DNA from: Pistricoccus aurantiacus
GTDB taxonomy: Bacteria > Pseudomonadota > Gammaproteobacteria > Pseudomonadales > Halomonadaceae
NCBI RefSeq assembly: GCF_007954585.1
Contig: NZ_CP042382.1
Location: forward strand, 248,001 to 312,000
Direction of reading: 5' to 3'
Length of the DNA stretch: 64,000 nt
The notes beneath the pieces are model-generated. The model did no database searches. It was given only the letters and a program-made list of their open reading frames with translations, and had not been told where the DNA came from. Shown here one piece after another: positions 1-9,283 of this stretch. How positions within the stretch are numbered: position 1 is the first letter of the stretch; each line of letters starts with the position of its first letter. The position numbers were made by a program, and so were the translations under genes.

Positions 1-190
1 CAAATTAAACGCCTTGGATCGCAACGGCGAGGCTTATGAACTCGAGGCGGACGGCCTGCTGGCCCATTGTATTCAGCACGAGTGTGACCACCTGGAGGGC
101 GTGCTGTTCGTCGACTATCTGTCGCCGCTCAAGCGCGAACGGGTCTTGAAGAAGATGCAGAAGAGACATCGCCAGCTGCAAGACGCCTGA
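1..190 (+). CDS. def: Peptide deformylase, 3' end only
   Basis: Peptide deformylase removes the N-terminal formyl group from nascent proteins in the cytosol. Only the last 62 residues are in the window; the frame is open from base 2 and stops with TGA at 188-190. The third metal-site motif, HECDHLEG, is present (HExxH: two histidine ligands and the catalytic Glu), followed by the family's basic C-terminal helix. It precedes fmt, the usual def-fmt pairing. The 5' end lies outside the window, so its start and the other two motifs cannot be checked. Confidence 0.95.
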   Translation, partial: KLNALDRNGEAYELEADGLLAHCIQHECDHLEGVLFVDYLSPLKRERVLKKMQKRHRQLQDA

Positions 191-211
191 TTGTCGCCGT
201 CGCTGAAACCG

Positions 212-239
212 GGGCCGCCATGGGCTATCATGGCGGCCC
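212..239 (+). terminator. Hairpin between def and fmt, possible weak terminator
   Basis: A perfect 11-bp stem (GGGCCGCCATG pairing with CATGGCGGCCC) with a 6-nt loop is followed by TTCTT. The T tract is short and interrupted, so it may attenuate rather than end transcription between two genes that are normally co-transcribed. Confidence 0.45.
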
Positions 240-296
240 TTCTTGCTGTGTTGTCGTTACAGAGAGCCTGAGTAGAGAGCTCTTGACCGAGGCCCC

Positions 297-1280
297 ATGT
301 CCCGATCCCTGCGCGTCATCTTTGCCGGTACGCCGGCTTTCGCCGCGGTAAGCCTGGCGGCGCTGCTCGATAGCCGCCATCAGGTAGTGGCGGTCTACAC
401 CCAGCCCGACCGTCCTGCCGGTCGCGGGCGCAAGCTCACTCCGAGCCCGGTCAAGGCGCTGGCCCTGAATCACGATTTGCCCGTCAGGCAGCCGGCGTCC
501 CTCAAGACGGCGGAGGTTCAGGCGGAACTGGCTGCTTTCGACTCGGATATCATGGTAGTGGCCGCCTACGGCCTGCTGCTTCCTCAAGCGGTGCTGGAGA
601 TTCCGCCGCTGGGCTGCGTGAATGTGCATGCGTCCCTGTTGCCCCGCTGGCGGGGGGCGGCGCCTATCCAGCGCGCCATCGAAGCGGGAGATCGGGAGTC
701 CGGCATCACCATCATGCAGATGGACGCCGGGCTCGATACCGGCGCGATGCTGCTGGAACAGCGCATCCCGATCACTGCAACCACCACCGGCGGTGACTTG
801 CACGATCGTCTGGCGATTCTCGGCGGCGAAGCCCTCGTTACCGCCCTGAACGCCCTGGCACAAGCCTCGCTCCCGGCAACGCCGCAACCGCTAGAAGGCA
901 TTACCTATGCCGCCAAGCTGTCCAAGGCGGAAGCGGCGCTGGATTTCACCCTTCCCGCCGCCAGGCTCGCCGCAAAGATACGTGCCTTCAATCCCTGGCC
1001 GGTGGCCTGGACGCGGCTTGACGGCGAGCCGCTGCGCCTGTGGCTCGCCGAAGCCGGCGTCGCAAACGATGATTCCGCCACCGCTCCAGGTACCCTGCTA
1101 CCGACGAGTGGCCAGGCCCTGCGTATCGCCTGCGGCGCCAGAGGCGACGAAGTGTTGAATGTCACCCGAGCACAACTGCCCGGGGGCAAGCCGCTGGCTG
1201 CCCGAGATCTGCTCAATTCCCGCCGCGAACGCTTTACAGCGGGTAAACGACTCGGCGCACCCGAGGATGATCGGGCATGA
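297..1280 (+). CDS. fmt: Methionyl-tRNA formyltransferase
   Basis: Transfers a formyl group from 10-formyl-THF to Met-tRNA(fMet), the step that makes initiator tRNA. The 327-residue length is usual. The N-terminal formyltransferase domain (about 1-205) carries the signature around NVHASLLPRWRGAAPIQ and DAGLDTGAML, with the conserved His of the catalytic Asn-His-Asp triad; the rest is the C-terminal tRNA-binding OB-like domain. The stop overlaps the rsmB start by 4 nt (ATGA), so translation is probably coupled. The order def-fmt-rsmB matches other gammaproteobacteria. Confidence 0.97.
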   Translation: MSRSLRVIFAGTPAFAAVSLAALLDSRHQVVAVYTQPDRPAGRGRKLTPSPVKALALNHDLPVRQPASLKTAEVQAELAAFDSDIMVVAAYGLLLPQAVLEIPPLGCVNVHASLLPRWRGAAPIQRAIEAGDRESGITIMQMDAGLDTGAMLLEQRIPITATTTGGDLHDRLAILGGEALVTALNALAQASLPATPQPLEGITYAAKLSKAEAALDFTLPAARLAAKIRAFNPWPVAWTRLDGEPLRLWLAEAGVANDDSATAPGTLLPTSGQALRIACGARGDEVLNVTRAQLPGGKPLAARDLLNSRRERFTAGKRLGAPEDDRA

Positions 1281-2608
1281 AGAAACCCGCAGTTAACCCC
1301 GGCAGCGGTGAAGCCCTGCGCGCCAGCGCCGCCCGCAGCCTGGTGCCGGTGCTGACCGGTCGCGGTTCCTTGGCCGGCCTGGACGTTCGACAAGTCGCGC
1401 CACGAGATCGCAGCCTGCTGCGAGCGCTCTGCTATGGCGTCTGTCGCACCCTGCCCCGTCTGGAAGCCCTGGCGGCGGCGCTATTGAGAACGCCCTTCAA
1501 GGCTCGAGACGCGGACGTTCAGGCGCTGCTGCTGCTGGGCATCTACCAGCTTCTTTATCTGCGGGTGCCGGCGCACGCCGCGGTGGGCGAAACCGCCGGG
1601 GCCGCCCGCGCCCTGAACAAGCCCTGGGCCACTCGGGTGCTAAACGGCTGCCTGCGCCGGCTGCAGCGGGAAGCGGACACCTTGCAGGAACGGGTCGATC
1701 AAGAGCCCAGCGTCGCCTTGATGCATCCGCCTTGGCTGCTCGATGCGCTGCGCCAGGCCTGGCCCCAGGACTGGCAGGACATCGCCCGAGCCAACAACCT
1801 GCCTGGCCCGATGACCCTGCGAGTCAACGCGCGGCTCAATACTCGCAACGCCTATCTGGAAATCCTCGAGAACCAAGGGATAAAGGCCCGGCCCTGCGCT
1901 TACGCACCGCAGGGCCTGACGCTGGAGTCACCTTGCGAGGTCGAGGCGCTGCCGGGATTCAATGAAGGTCTGGTCAGCGTGCAGGATGAGGCCGCGCAAT
2001 TGGCGCCGGAACTGCTGGCGCCGACGCTGGCGGATCGACCCGGGGCCCGAGTGCTGGACGCCTGCAGCGCCCCGGGCGGCAAGACCGCTCATCTGCTGGA
2101 AGCTTTTGATCTCGAGCTGACCGCCTTGGACAACGATCCCCAGCGTCTGACCCGAGTAGAGCAAACCCTGGACCGGCTCGACCTGACGGCCACCTTGAAA
2201 ACCGCGGACGCCAGTACCCTCGACTGGTGGGACGGCCAGGCCTTCGATGCTATCCTGCTGGACGCGCCCTGCTCCGGCAGCGGCGTGATTCGCCGCCACC
2301 CCGATATCAAGCGCCTGCGCCGCCCGAACGATATCGAGGATCTCGCCGGGCGCCAGGGAGCGATTCTCGATGCCCTGTGGCAAACCCTGGCGCCGGGAGG
2401 CGCGCTGCTTTACGCCACCTGCTCCGTGCTGCCTCGGGAAAACGCCGATCAGATACGCGATTTCCTGGATTGCACTTCGGATGCCCGGGAAATCACTCCG
2501 GAGAATCTACCCTGGGGGCGCCGGACGCATCCCGGGCGCCAGCTGCTGCCCCAGCCCGACGGTCACGATGGTTTCTACTATGCGCTTATCGCAAAAGCCA
2601 GCGCTTGA
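1277..2608 (+). CDS. rsmB: 16S rRNA (cytosine-967-C5)-methyltransferase RsmB
   Basis: Methylates C967 of 16S rRNA with SAM. The protein has 443 residues, with an N-terminal NusB-like RNA-binding domain (about 1-140) and a C-terminal Rossmann methyltransferase. Visible motifs are the SAM loop LDACSAPGGKTAHLLE, the DAPCSGSGVIRRHP motif with the product-release Cys, and YATCSVLPREN with the nucleophilic Cys. The start is fixed by the ATGA overlap with fmt. RsmF was considered, but the NusB-like N-terminus and gene order favour RsmB. Confidence 0.96.
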   Translation: MKKPAVNPGSGEALRASAARSLVPVLTGRGSLAGLDVRQVAPRDRSLLRALCYGVCRTLPRLEALAAALLRTPFKARDADVQALLLLGIYQLLYLRVPAHAAVGETAGAARALNKPWATRVLNGCLRRLQREADTLQERVDQEPSVALMHPPWLLDALRQAWPQDWQDIARANNLPGPMTLRVNARLNTRNAYLEILENQGIKARPCAYAPQGLTLESPCEVEALPGFNEGLVSVQDEAAQLAPELLAPTLADRPGARVLDACSAPGGKTAHLLEAFDLELTALDNDPQRLTRVEQTLDRLDLTATLKTADASTLDWWDGQAFDAILLDAPCSGSGVIRRHPDIKRLRRPNDIEDLAGRQGAILDALWQTLAPGGALLYATCSVLPRENADQIRDFLDCTSDAREITPENLPWGRRTHPGRQLLPQPDGHDGFYYALIAKASA

Positions 2609-2766
2609 TATAAACGCCTTGTTTGAAGCGACTCTTGTCCGAAGCAACTATCGAAAGATCAGGGTCTTTTCCTCGCCAAAGCATCAACGGCTATACTGGC
2701 AGCGCAATCCCTGACACGACGCTTCGCCAACCGTGTTTTTAGCGATCACATCTCAAGGAGTTTCAG

Positions 2767-2970
2767 ATGTCGAATGTCTACAAGCAGGTCGAACTAACCG
2801 GCTCATCGACCAAGGGCGTCGAAGACGCTATTTCCCAGGCCATCGCCAAGGCCAACGAGTCCCTGCACGACATGCGCTGGTTCGAGGTCATCGAAACCCG
2901 CGGCCACATCGAGCACGGGCGAGTCGCTCACTGGCAGGTCACTATCAAGGTAGGTTTCACTCTCGACTGA
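2767..2970 (+). CDS. Dodecin family flavin-binding protein
   Basis: A 67-residue protein with the dodecin pattern: an N-terminal [11 protein letters not shown] strand, a helix ([16 protein letters not shown]), then [10 protein letters not shown] and a closing [10 protein letters not shown] strand. Dodecins form hollow dodecamers that store FMN, riboflavin or CoA; the conserved Trp that stacks on flavin is at about residue 38. AAGGAG at 2755-2760 sits 6 nt before the ATG. It lies between rsmB and trkA, which are often adjacent in relatives. The ligand cannot be told from sequence. Confidence 0.93.
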   Translation: MSNVYKQVELTGSSTKGVEDAISQAIAKANESLHDMRWFEVIETRGHIEHGRVAHWQVTIKVGFTLD

Positions 2971-3079
2971 GCGTCGGCCACCGGTTTCCCGCGAACCCCT
3001 CGTCCTGTTTTCCACGGGACGGGTGGTTTATGCTACGCCCCGCCAGCAGGGCCTTCCTCACGCGATGGATTGAGCGACG

Positions 3080-4453
3080 TTGAAAATCATCATTCTGGGT
3101 GCCGGTCAGGTGGGCGGAACCCTGGCCGAACACCTGGCGCATGAAGAAAACGACATCACCGTAGTGGATACGGACGGCCAGCGGCTGCGCGACTTGCACA
3201 ATCGCCTGGATATCCGCACCGTCTCCGGCAAGGCTTCCTACCCGATGACCCTGCGTCAAGCCGGGTGCGAAGACGCAGATATGCTGATCGCGGTCACCAA
3301 TTCCGACGAAGTCAACATGATCGCCTGTCAGGTAGCACATACGCTGTTTCGCACGCCCACCAAGATCGCCCGAGTGCGGGCCACCGCCTACCTCACCCGC
3401 AAGGGGCTGTTCGCCCACGAAGCGATTCCCATCGACGTGCTGATCAGCCCGGAGCAGGTGGTAACGGACCATATCCGTCGCCTGATCGAATATCCGGGCG
3501 CCCTGCAGGTGCTGGAATTCGCCGGCGGCCAGGCCCAGCTGGTGGCGGTCAAGGCATTCTACGGCGGTCCGCTGGTGGGCCAGGAACTGGGGTTTCTGCG
3601 CCGCCACATGCCCAATATCGATACTCGAGTGGCGGCTATCTATCGGCGCAACCGCCCGATCATTCCTCGGGGCGATACGGTGATCGAGGCAGACGACGAG
3701 GTGTTCTTCATTGCCGCGCGCCGGGACATTCGCGCGGTGATGAGCGAACTGCGCCGGCTGGATCGAGACTTCCGGCGTATCGTGATTGCCGGCGGCGGCA
3801 ATATCGGCGAACGTCTGGCGGAAAATCTCGAGCACAGTCATCAGGTCAAGATCATCGAACACAGCATCGAACGCTGCTCCACCCTGGCGGACCGCCTGGA
3901 CCGCACCGTGGTGCTGCACGGCAGCGCCACCAGCAAGCAGCTGCTGCTCGAAGAAAATATCGAGGACTGCGATATCTTCTGTGCGTTGACCAACGACGAC
4001 GAGGTCAACATCATGTCGTCGATGCTCGCCAAGCGTCTGGGGGCCAAGAAGGTGCTGACCCTGATCAACAACGCCGCTTACGTGGATCTGGTGCAGGGCG
4101 GCGAGATCGACATCGCCATTTCCCCCCAGCAGGCGACCATCGGCGGACTGCTGACCCATGTGCGCCGGGGGGATATCGTCAACGTGCACTCGTTGCGTCG
4201 CGGGGCGGCGGAGGCGATCGAAGCCATCGCTCACGGCGATGCCCAGTCCTCCCGAGTCGTGGGACGCGCCATCGGCGCCATCGATCTGCCCAGCGGCACC
4301 ACCATCGGCGCCATCGTTCGGGACAAGGAGGTGCTGATCGCTCACGACGACGTGATGGTGGAATCCGGTGATCACGTGATTCTGTTCGTGATCGACAAGC
4401 GTCGTATTCGCGACGTGGAACGGCTGTTCCAGGTCGGCCTGACCTTTTTCTGA
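3080..4453 (+). CDS. trkA: Trk system potassium uptake protein TrkA
   Basis: Cytosolic NAD-binding gating subunit of the Trk K+ uptake system. The 457 residues form two tandem RCK units, each with a Rossmann N-domain ([13 protein letters not shown] at about residue 7 and [14 protein letters not shown] at about 237) followed by a TrkA-C domain. The start is a TTG at 3080; no in-frame ATG precedes the first beta strand (MKIIILGAG). trkH follows 79 bp downstream. In halophiles Trk is a main route for accumulating K+ after osmotic upshift. Confidence 0.96.
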   Translation: MKIIILGAGQVGGTLAEHLAHEENDITVVDTDGQRLRDLHNRLDIRTVSGKASYPMTLRQAGCEDADMLIAVTNSDEVNMIACQVAHTLFRTPTKIARVRATAYLTRKGLFAHEAIPIDVLISPEQVVTDHIRRLIEYPGALQVLEFAGGQAQLVAVKAFYGGPLVGQELGFLRRHMPNIDTRVAAIYRRNRPIIPRGDTVIEADDEVFFIAARRDIRAVMSELRRLDRDFRRIVIAGGGNIGERLAENLEHSHQVKIIEHSIERCSTLADRLDRTVVLHGSATSKQLLLEENIEDCDIFCALTNDDEVNIMSSMLAKRLGAKKVLTLINNAAYVDLVQGGEIDIAISPQQATIGGLLTHVRRGDIVNVHSLRRGAAEAIEAIAHGDAQSSRVVGRAIGAIDLPSGTTIGAIVRDKEVLIAHDDVMVESGDHVILFVIDKRRIRDVERLFQVGLTFF

Positions 4454-4532
4454 CCGCCTCCCCCAAGGTAAACGAGTCTATGAGAGCGCTTGAGCGAACC
4501 GGAGCCCCTGAGCGAATCGGAGTTATCGCCGC

Positions 4533-5981
4533 ATGAGCCTGCGCATGATCCTGCGTATCCTGGGCATGCTGCTGATGCTGTTCAGCCTGACCCTGGTACC
4601 GCCCACCATCGTTTCCCTGGCCTACCAAGGCACCATGTGGGACGACTTCGGCATCTCTTTCGGCATCACGCTGATTACCGGCGCGCTGCTCTATCTACCC
4701 AACCACAACGCCCGCAAGGAGTTGAGAACTCGGGACGGCTTCCTGATCGCGGCGCTGTTCTGGACGGTGCTGGGCCTGTTCGGCGCCCTGCCCTTCATCT
4801 TCGAGGGCACCCACTCCCTGTCCATCACCGACGCGGTGTTCGAATCCTTCTCCGGCCTGACCACCACCGGCGCCACGGTGATCACCGGTATCGATTTCCT
4901 GCCGAAAGGCCTGCAATATTATCGTCAGCAGCTTCAGTGGCTGGGCGGCATGGGGATCGTGGTACTGGCGGTGGCGATTCTACCGACCCTGGGCATCGGT
5001 GGCATGCAGCTTTATCGCACCGAGATCCCCGGTCCGCTCAAGGATTCCAAGCTGACCCCGCGCATCACCGAGACCGCCAAGGCGCTGTGGTACATCTACG
5101 CCGCCTTGACGCTGACCTGCTTCGGCGCCTACTGGGTCGCCGGCATGAACTGGTTCGATGCCCTGGGGCACAGTTTCTCCACCGTGGCCATCGGCGGTTT
5201 TTCCACTCACGACGCCAGTATCGGTTATTTCGACAGCGCCACCATCGAACTGATCTGCGTGGTTTTCATGCTGATTTCCGCGATGAGCTTCAGTCTGCAT
5301 TTCACCGCCTGGCGGGAAAAGAACCTGTTGCAGTATTTTCAGGACCCGGAGGCGCGTTTTCTTATCGCCTTCCTGGCCTTGCTGTCCCTGATCACCATAG
5401 GCACATTATGGTGGACACAGACCGCCACCGGTTACGATGGGCTGCGCCAGGGTATTTTCCAGACGGTTACCATCGCCACCACCACCGGCTTCGGCGTGAC
5501 GGATTTCTACAACTGGCCCGGCGCCTTGCCGATGCTGCTGTTCGTAGCCGCTTTCGTCGGCTGCTGCAGCGGTTCCACCGGTGGCGGCATCAAGGTGATT
5601 CGTATCATCCTGATCCTGAAACAGGGCATGCGCGAGGTGCTGCGGCTGATTCACCCCAACGCGGTAATCGCGGTCAAGATCGGCAAGGTCAGCGTGCCGG
5701 ACAGCATCGCCCAGGCGGTATGGAGCTTCTTCTCCGTCTATCTGCTGCTGTTCGTACTGATGCTGCTGGGAGTGATGGCCACCGGCGTGGATCAGGTGAC
5801 CGCCTGGTCCTCGGTGGCCTCCGCCCTCAACAACCTGGGTCCTGGCCTGGGGGATGTGGCCGGCGACTATGGCGGCATCCCGGACCCGGCCAAGTGGATC
5901 CTGGTGCTGGCCATGCTGCTGGGCCGGTTGGAAATCTTTACCGTACTGGTGCTGTTCACGCCGGCTTTCTGGCGGCGCTGA
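4533..5981 (+). CDS. trkH: Trk-type potassium transporter membrane subunit
   Basis: Integral inner-membrane K+ translocation subunit of 482 residues, built from four TM-P loop-TM repeats. The selectivity-filter glycines are visible in all four P loops: LTTTGATV, VAIGGFST, ATTTGFGV and NLGPGLGD. It follows trkA on the same strand, matching a trkAH cluster. TrkI is a closely related paralogue in halophiles; pairing with trkA favours TrkH. Confidence 0.94.
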   Translation: MSLRMILRILGMLLMLFSLTLVPPTIVSLAYQGTMWDDFGISFGITLITGALLYLPNHNARKELRTRDGFLIAALFWTVLGLFGALPFIFEGTHSLSITDAVFESFSGLTTTGATVITGIDFLPKGLQYYRQQLQWLGGMGIVVLAVAILPTLGIGGMQLYRTEIPGPLKDSKLTPRITETAKALWYIYAALTLTCFGAYWVAGMNWFDALGHSFSTVAIGGFSTHDASIGYFDSATIELICVVFMLISAMSFSLHFTAWREKNLLQYFQDPEARFLIAFLALLSLITIGTLWWTQTATGYDGLRQGIFQTVTIATTTGFGVTDFYNWPGALPMLLFVAAFVGCCSGSTGGGIKVIRIILILKQGMREVLRLIHPNAVIAVKIGKVSVPDSIAQAVWSFFSVYLLLFVLMLLGVMATGVDQVTAWSSVASALNNLGPGLGDVAGDYGGIPDPAKWILVLAMLLGRLEIFTVLVLFTPAFWRR

Positions 5982-6045
5982 TCCTTTGTCATCCGGTGAA
6001 TCGGCTACCTCACGGCACTCTTTATCATTCTTGCAGCGAGCTTCA

Positions 6046-7281
6046 ATGAACGATTCTCTTGACACGGCAATACCCCCAGCCACCGCGGGACCGCGCCAGA
6101 CGGTAGCGCTTGGCGAGACGCGCTACACTCTGCTGGGTACCGCTCACGTCTCCGCCCAGAGTGCCGAGGAGGTGCGTGAACTGATTCGCTCCGGCGAATT
6201 CAGCGCGGTGGCCATCGAACTCTGCGCTTCTCGCCATCAAAGCCTGGTCAATCCGGATGCGCTGGCCAATCAGGATCTGTTTCAGATCTTCCGCCAGGGC
6301 AAGGCGGGCATGGTCGCCGCCAGCCTGGCCTTGAGCGCCTTTCAGCAGCGGGTAGCGGAACAGAGCGGTATCGAGCCCGGGGCGGAGATGCGCGCCGCCC
6401 TCAAGGAAAGCGAACGCGCCGAACTGCCGCTGTTGCTGATCGACCGTGAGATTGGCATCACCCTCAAACGGGTCTACGCCAACATTCCCTGGTGGCAACG
6501 TCTGGGGCTTTTCAGCGGCCTGCTTGGCAGCGTCATGTCCCGCCAGAAGGTGTCCGCGCAGGATATCGAGCGGCTCAAGGAAGGCGACGTGCTGGAATCC
6601 ACGTTCAACGAGTTTGCCGAGCAGTCCGAAGCGCTGTATACCCCTCTGATACGCGAACGGGACCGCTACATGGCGCTACGCCTGATGGAAGAGGCGCCGC
6701 CGGGACGCTATCCCAATGTGCTGGTGGTGATCGGCGCCGGCCATCTCAAAGGCCTGAATCAAGAGCTGGGCAAGGAGCTTGGCGATCTGCCCGCCGCGGA
6801 ACTCGAGAGGCAGCGCCACGCCCTGGAACATACCAAGCCTCGAGGCAAATGGTGGAAGGCGTTACCTTGGATCGTCACCGCGCTGGTACTGGCAGGCTTC
6901 GCGATCGGCTTTTCCCGAGATACGCAGCTCGGCTGGCGACTGATCGGCGAATGGTTCTTCATCAACGGCGCTCTGTCAGCGCTAGGCAGCGCTATCGCCC
7001 TAGGTCATCCGGTGACCGTCATCGCCAGCTTCTTCGCCGCCCCACTGACCTCCCTCAACCCGACCATCGGCGCCGGGTTCGTTGCCGCCGGGGTCGAACT
7101 CGCCGTGCGCAAGCCCAAGGTCAGCGATTTCTCCCGGCTGCGCCACGACGTGGCCTCGCTCAGGGGTTGGTGGCGCAATCGCGTCTCACGCACCTTCCTG
7201 GTCTTTCTACTCGCAAGCCTGGGCTCCGCCGCCGGCACCTGGATCGCCGGGCTGCGTATCGCCGGCCAGTTGTTTGGTTAG
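6046..7281 (+). CDS. TraB/PrgY (TIKI-like) family membrane protein
   Basis: A 411-residue protein. The cytosolic N-terminal part (about 1-260) has TraB/TIKI metalloprotease-like motifs: LLGTAHVS near residue 27 and VIGAGHLKG near residue 230. The C-terminal third has about four hydrophobic segments. The frame is open upstream to 5854, but that stretch overlaps trkH in another frame; the ATG at 6046 begins 11 residues before the conserved core. Named for pheromone-shutdown proteins of enterococcal plasmids, the family's role in proteobacteria is not established. It starts 64 bp after trkH and may be co-transcribed. Confidence 0.85.
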   Translation: MNDSLDTAIPPATAGPRQTVALGETRYTLLGTAHVSAQSAEEVRELIRSGEFSAVAIELCASRHQSLVNPDALANQDLFQIFRQGKAGMVAASLALSAFQQRVAEQSGIEPGAEMRAALKESERAELPLLLIDREIGITLKRVYANIPWWQRLGLFSGLLGSVMSRQKVSAQDIERLKEGDVLESTFNEFAEQSEALYTPLIRERDRYMALRLMEEAPPGRYPNVLVVIGAGHLKGLNQELGKELGDLPAAELERQRHALEHTKPRGKWWKALPWIVTALVLAGFAIGFSRDTQLGWRLIGEWFFINGALSALGSAIALGHPVTVIASFFAAPLTSLNPTIGAGFVAAGVELAVRKPKVSDFSRLRHDVASLRGWWRNRVSRTFLVFLLASLGSAAGTWIAGLRIAGQLFG

Positions 7282-7361
7282 AAAAAAATAACCGGTTGAG
7301 CAAATGAGCCGTCATGAACCAAGGGCGCTGGACAGATATAAGGAAGGAGAGAAAAGCGATC

Positions 7362-7439
7362 TGGCGCCCGAGGCAGGACTCGAACCTGCAACCCACGGCT
7401 TCGAAGGCCGTTGCTCTATCCAATTGAGCCACTCGGGCG
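7362..7439 (-). tRNA. tRNA-Arg (anticodon TCG)
   Basis: Read on the minus strand it folds as a cloverleaf: acceptor stem CGCCCGA pairing with TCGGGCG, D-loop GGCTCAATTGGATAGAGC, anticodon stem ACGGC/GCCGT with loop CTTCGAA (anticodon TCG, for CGA codons), T-arm GCAGGTTCGAGTCCTGC, and an encoded 3' CCA at 7362-7364. Confidence 0.96.
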
Positions 7440-7452
7440 AGACGACATGCGT

Positions 7453-7482
7453 ACTGTAACGAATCCTGCCGGTACTTGTCAG
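7453..7482 (-). promoter_or_regulatory. Putative sigma70 promoter for tRNA-Arg
   Basis: On the minus strand, CTGACA (-35 like) and TACAGT (-10 like) are separated by 18 bp. Initiation would fall about 7 nt before the mature tRNA 5' end. Motif match only. Confidence 0.5.
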
Positions 7483-7556
7483 GTTGTCTCGAGCATTTTA
7501 GGAACAATCGTTGGAAATCGTAGTCTTTTTTGTACCCACCCTGAAAGGAGATTTTC

Positions 7557-7742
7557 ATGCTCCACGACACCATCAAGATCCGCCAAGTCGATGACGAATA
7601 CGAAGTCTACGATACCGATACAGGTACCAGTCTGGGTATGTATGGGACCGAAGAAGAAGCGGAAGCCATGCGCAAGAGCCAGAAAAAATCACAGGATGCC
7701 GTGGATAACGGTGGCGAGGAGGCGGATCCCGAAGACAGTTGA
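7557..7742 (+). CDS. Small acidic hypothetical protein
   Basis: A 61-residue protein with no recognised family. It starts with a beta-rich stretch (DTIKIRQVDDEYEVYD), then a charged helix, and ends in an acidic low-complexity tail. There is no signal peptide or Cys. A good ribosome site (GAAAGGAGA, about 8 nt before the ATG) supports expression. It stands alone between tRNA-Arg and the convergent DTW gene. The beta-hairpin-like N-terminus with a helix could form a small single-domain fold; no function can be assigned. Confidence 0.7.
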   Translation: MLHDTIKIRQVDDEYEVYDTDTGTSLGMYGTEEEAEAMRKSQKKSQDAVDNGGEEADPEDS

Positions 7743-7761
7743 ACAATTCACTCGCCCTGCT

Positions 7762-8517
7762 CTATTCACGCCGAATCAACAGGCGCAGCATCGCAGGGCT
7801 CGGCGTTTCGATTCTGTGATGACCACGGCTGGCGGCGTAGCTTTCGTTGAAGGCGTCGAAATAGTCATCGAGGATCGCGCCGGCGGTTACATCGCCACTC
7901 TGTTTCAGTAGTTCCGCAGCCACTTCGACAGTGCACAGATGGGTACTCGATGCGGGTTTACGCAGGCGATAGCGGGTTTGCCGCTGAGTATTCAGCGCCA
8001 AGATGGGCAGATCATCCAGGTACGGGCTCTTGCGAAAGATGCGCCGTGCCTGGCGCCAGGTGCCGTCGAGGATGATGAATACCGGAATGCGGTTCTTCTG
8101 CTTGACGTTTTGCACCGCTTCCATATTCACCACTCGCGTCGCGTAATCCGGTTGATCGTCAGGAAAGATGATAAAGGGCGCGTAATCGGAATCGTCGAGC
8201 AGCGCCAGCAGTCGCGCATCCGGCGCGGTGCGATACCAGGTAAAAGTCTCGGTAGTCGCTAGCACATCGCCGATCAACCGCCCGGTATTGGTGGGTTTGT
8301 GATGCTCCAGGGGATGGGTCAGCAGCCAGAAGCTTGCCTCTGCTCGTGCGGTGACGCGATACGGACACAAACAGTTGAGAGTTGGCAAACGACAGCCGGG
8401 ACAGCGGGTCACGAAGCTGCCCCGGGCCTTGAACTCCCGACGCGGATAGACACTGGTGGCGATGTCGTGGTCGATAGGCAAGCAAGCGATCCGCTTCAAG
8501 CGAAATCCGGCACCCAA
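7762..8517 (-). CDS. tapT: DTW-domain protein, probable tRNA-uridine aminocarboxypropyltransferase
   Basis: A 251-residue DTW-domain protein of the TapT (YfiP) type, which uses SAM to install acp3U at tRNA position 47. Seen: a zinc-binding-like CPGCRLPTLNCLC cluster at about 39-51, LTHPLEHHKPTNTGRL, and the family core LDGTWRQARRIF (the DTW motif reads DGTW). The chosen start overlaps the 3' end of the upstream sirtuin gene by 22 bp. Function is from family knowledge; TDD1/TDD2 eukaryotic relatives do the same chemistry at other positions. Confidence 0.85.
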   Translation of the reverse strand: MGAGFRLKRIACLPIDHDIATSVYPRREFKARGSFVTRCPGCRLPTLNCLCPYRVTARAEASFWLLTHPLEHHKPTNTGRLIGDVLATTETFTWYRTAPDARLLALLDDSDYAPFIIFPDDQPDYATRVVNMEAVQNVKQKNRIPVFIILDGTWRQARRIFRKSPYLDDLPILALNTQRQTRYRLRKPASSTHLCTVEVAAELLKQSGDVTAGAILDDYFDAFNESYAASRGHHRIETPSPAMLRLLIRRE

Positions 8518-9239
8518 AGGCGCTTTTCACGGCGCCAGAGGCTCACCAGTTCCGGCACGCCCTGGCCGGCGGGTTTGGAGATGGCGGTCACCCCGTATGG
8601 GGCCAGTTGCTTTGCCTGAGGATCCACCAGCAGAGTATCGATGCCCGAGGGCGCGCATTCCAGCAGCATCGCCGCGGGCATGACCGCAAGCGAGGTGCCG
8701 ACCACCAGCAGCAGATCCGCGCCAGCGACGATCTCGCAGGCGTCCATGTAATAGGGCACCGCTTCGCCGAACCACACCACGTCCGGGCGCAGCTGGCTGC
8801 CCTTGTCGCATAGGTCGCCCAAGGCGATGCCGCCCTTCGTCAAGGGGTAGCGCAGGCGCTCGTCGACGCTGGAGCGGGCCATGAGAATTTCCCCATGCAG
8901 ATGCAGCACGTGCCGGGAGCCGGCTCGCTCGTGCAGGTCGTCGATGTTCTGGGTGACGATACTGACTCGAAAACCTTCCTGCTCCAGCGCCGCCAGAGCC
9001 TGATGCGCCGAATTGGGCTTTGCCTTGCGTACCTGACGACGACGCTGGTCGTAGAAGCGCAGCACCAGAGCCGGATCCCGCTTGAAGCCTTCCGGGGTGG
9101 CGACATCCCGCACCGCATGATTTTCCCAGAGCCCGTCGCTGGCGCGAAAGGTCTGAATGCCGCTTTCCGCGCTGATGCCGGCGCCGCTCAGTACCACCAG
9201 ATGAGGCGGGTCTTGTCTCGAAGAACGTTGTTGTGACAT
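8496..9239 (-). CDS. Sir2-family NAD-dependent protein deacylase
   Basis: A 247-residue sirtuin. Seen: NAD-binding GAGISAESGI at 20-28, TQNIDDLHERAG at 96-107, catalytic His115 in HLHGE, and VVGTSLAVMPA. Y63 and R66 in FYDQRR match the Tyr-x-x-Arg pair that class III sirtuins use to bind succinyl/malonyl-lysine. The four zinc cysteines are missing: after HGE the chain reads ARSSVDERLRYPL, with one Cys (C144) before WFGE. It lies in the aceK-sirtuin-tapT minus-strand run. Desuccinylase activity is inferred. Confidence 0.9.
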   Translation of the reverse strand: MSQQRSSRQDPPHLVVLSGAGISAESGIQTFRASDGLWENHAVRDVATPEGFKRDPALVLRFYDQRRRQVRKAKPNSAHQALAALEQEGFRVSIVTQNIDDLHERAGSRHVLHLHGEILMARSSVDERLRYPLTKGGIALGDLCDKGSQLRPDVVWFGEAVPYYMDACEIVAGADLLLVVGTSLAVMPAAMLLECAPSGIDTLLVDPQAKQLAPYGVTAISKPAGQGVPELVSLWRREKRLWVPDFA

Positions 9240-9283
9240 TGCCTTTCAATCGCTTGTTCAAATTCTCGTATCTTGACGGCTTC

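Noticed and set aside
2957-4375. Open frame of over 450 codons antisense to trkA
   Set aside because: Overlaps the whole of trkA; composition is that of a shadow frame (rich in Gly, His, Asp, Gln).
5854-6045. Upstream extension of the TraB-family gene into trkH
   Set aside because: Out-of-frame reading of trkH; the ATG at 6046 starts at the conserved N-terminus.
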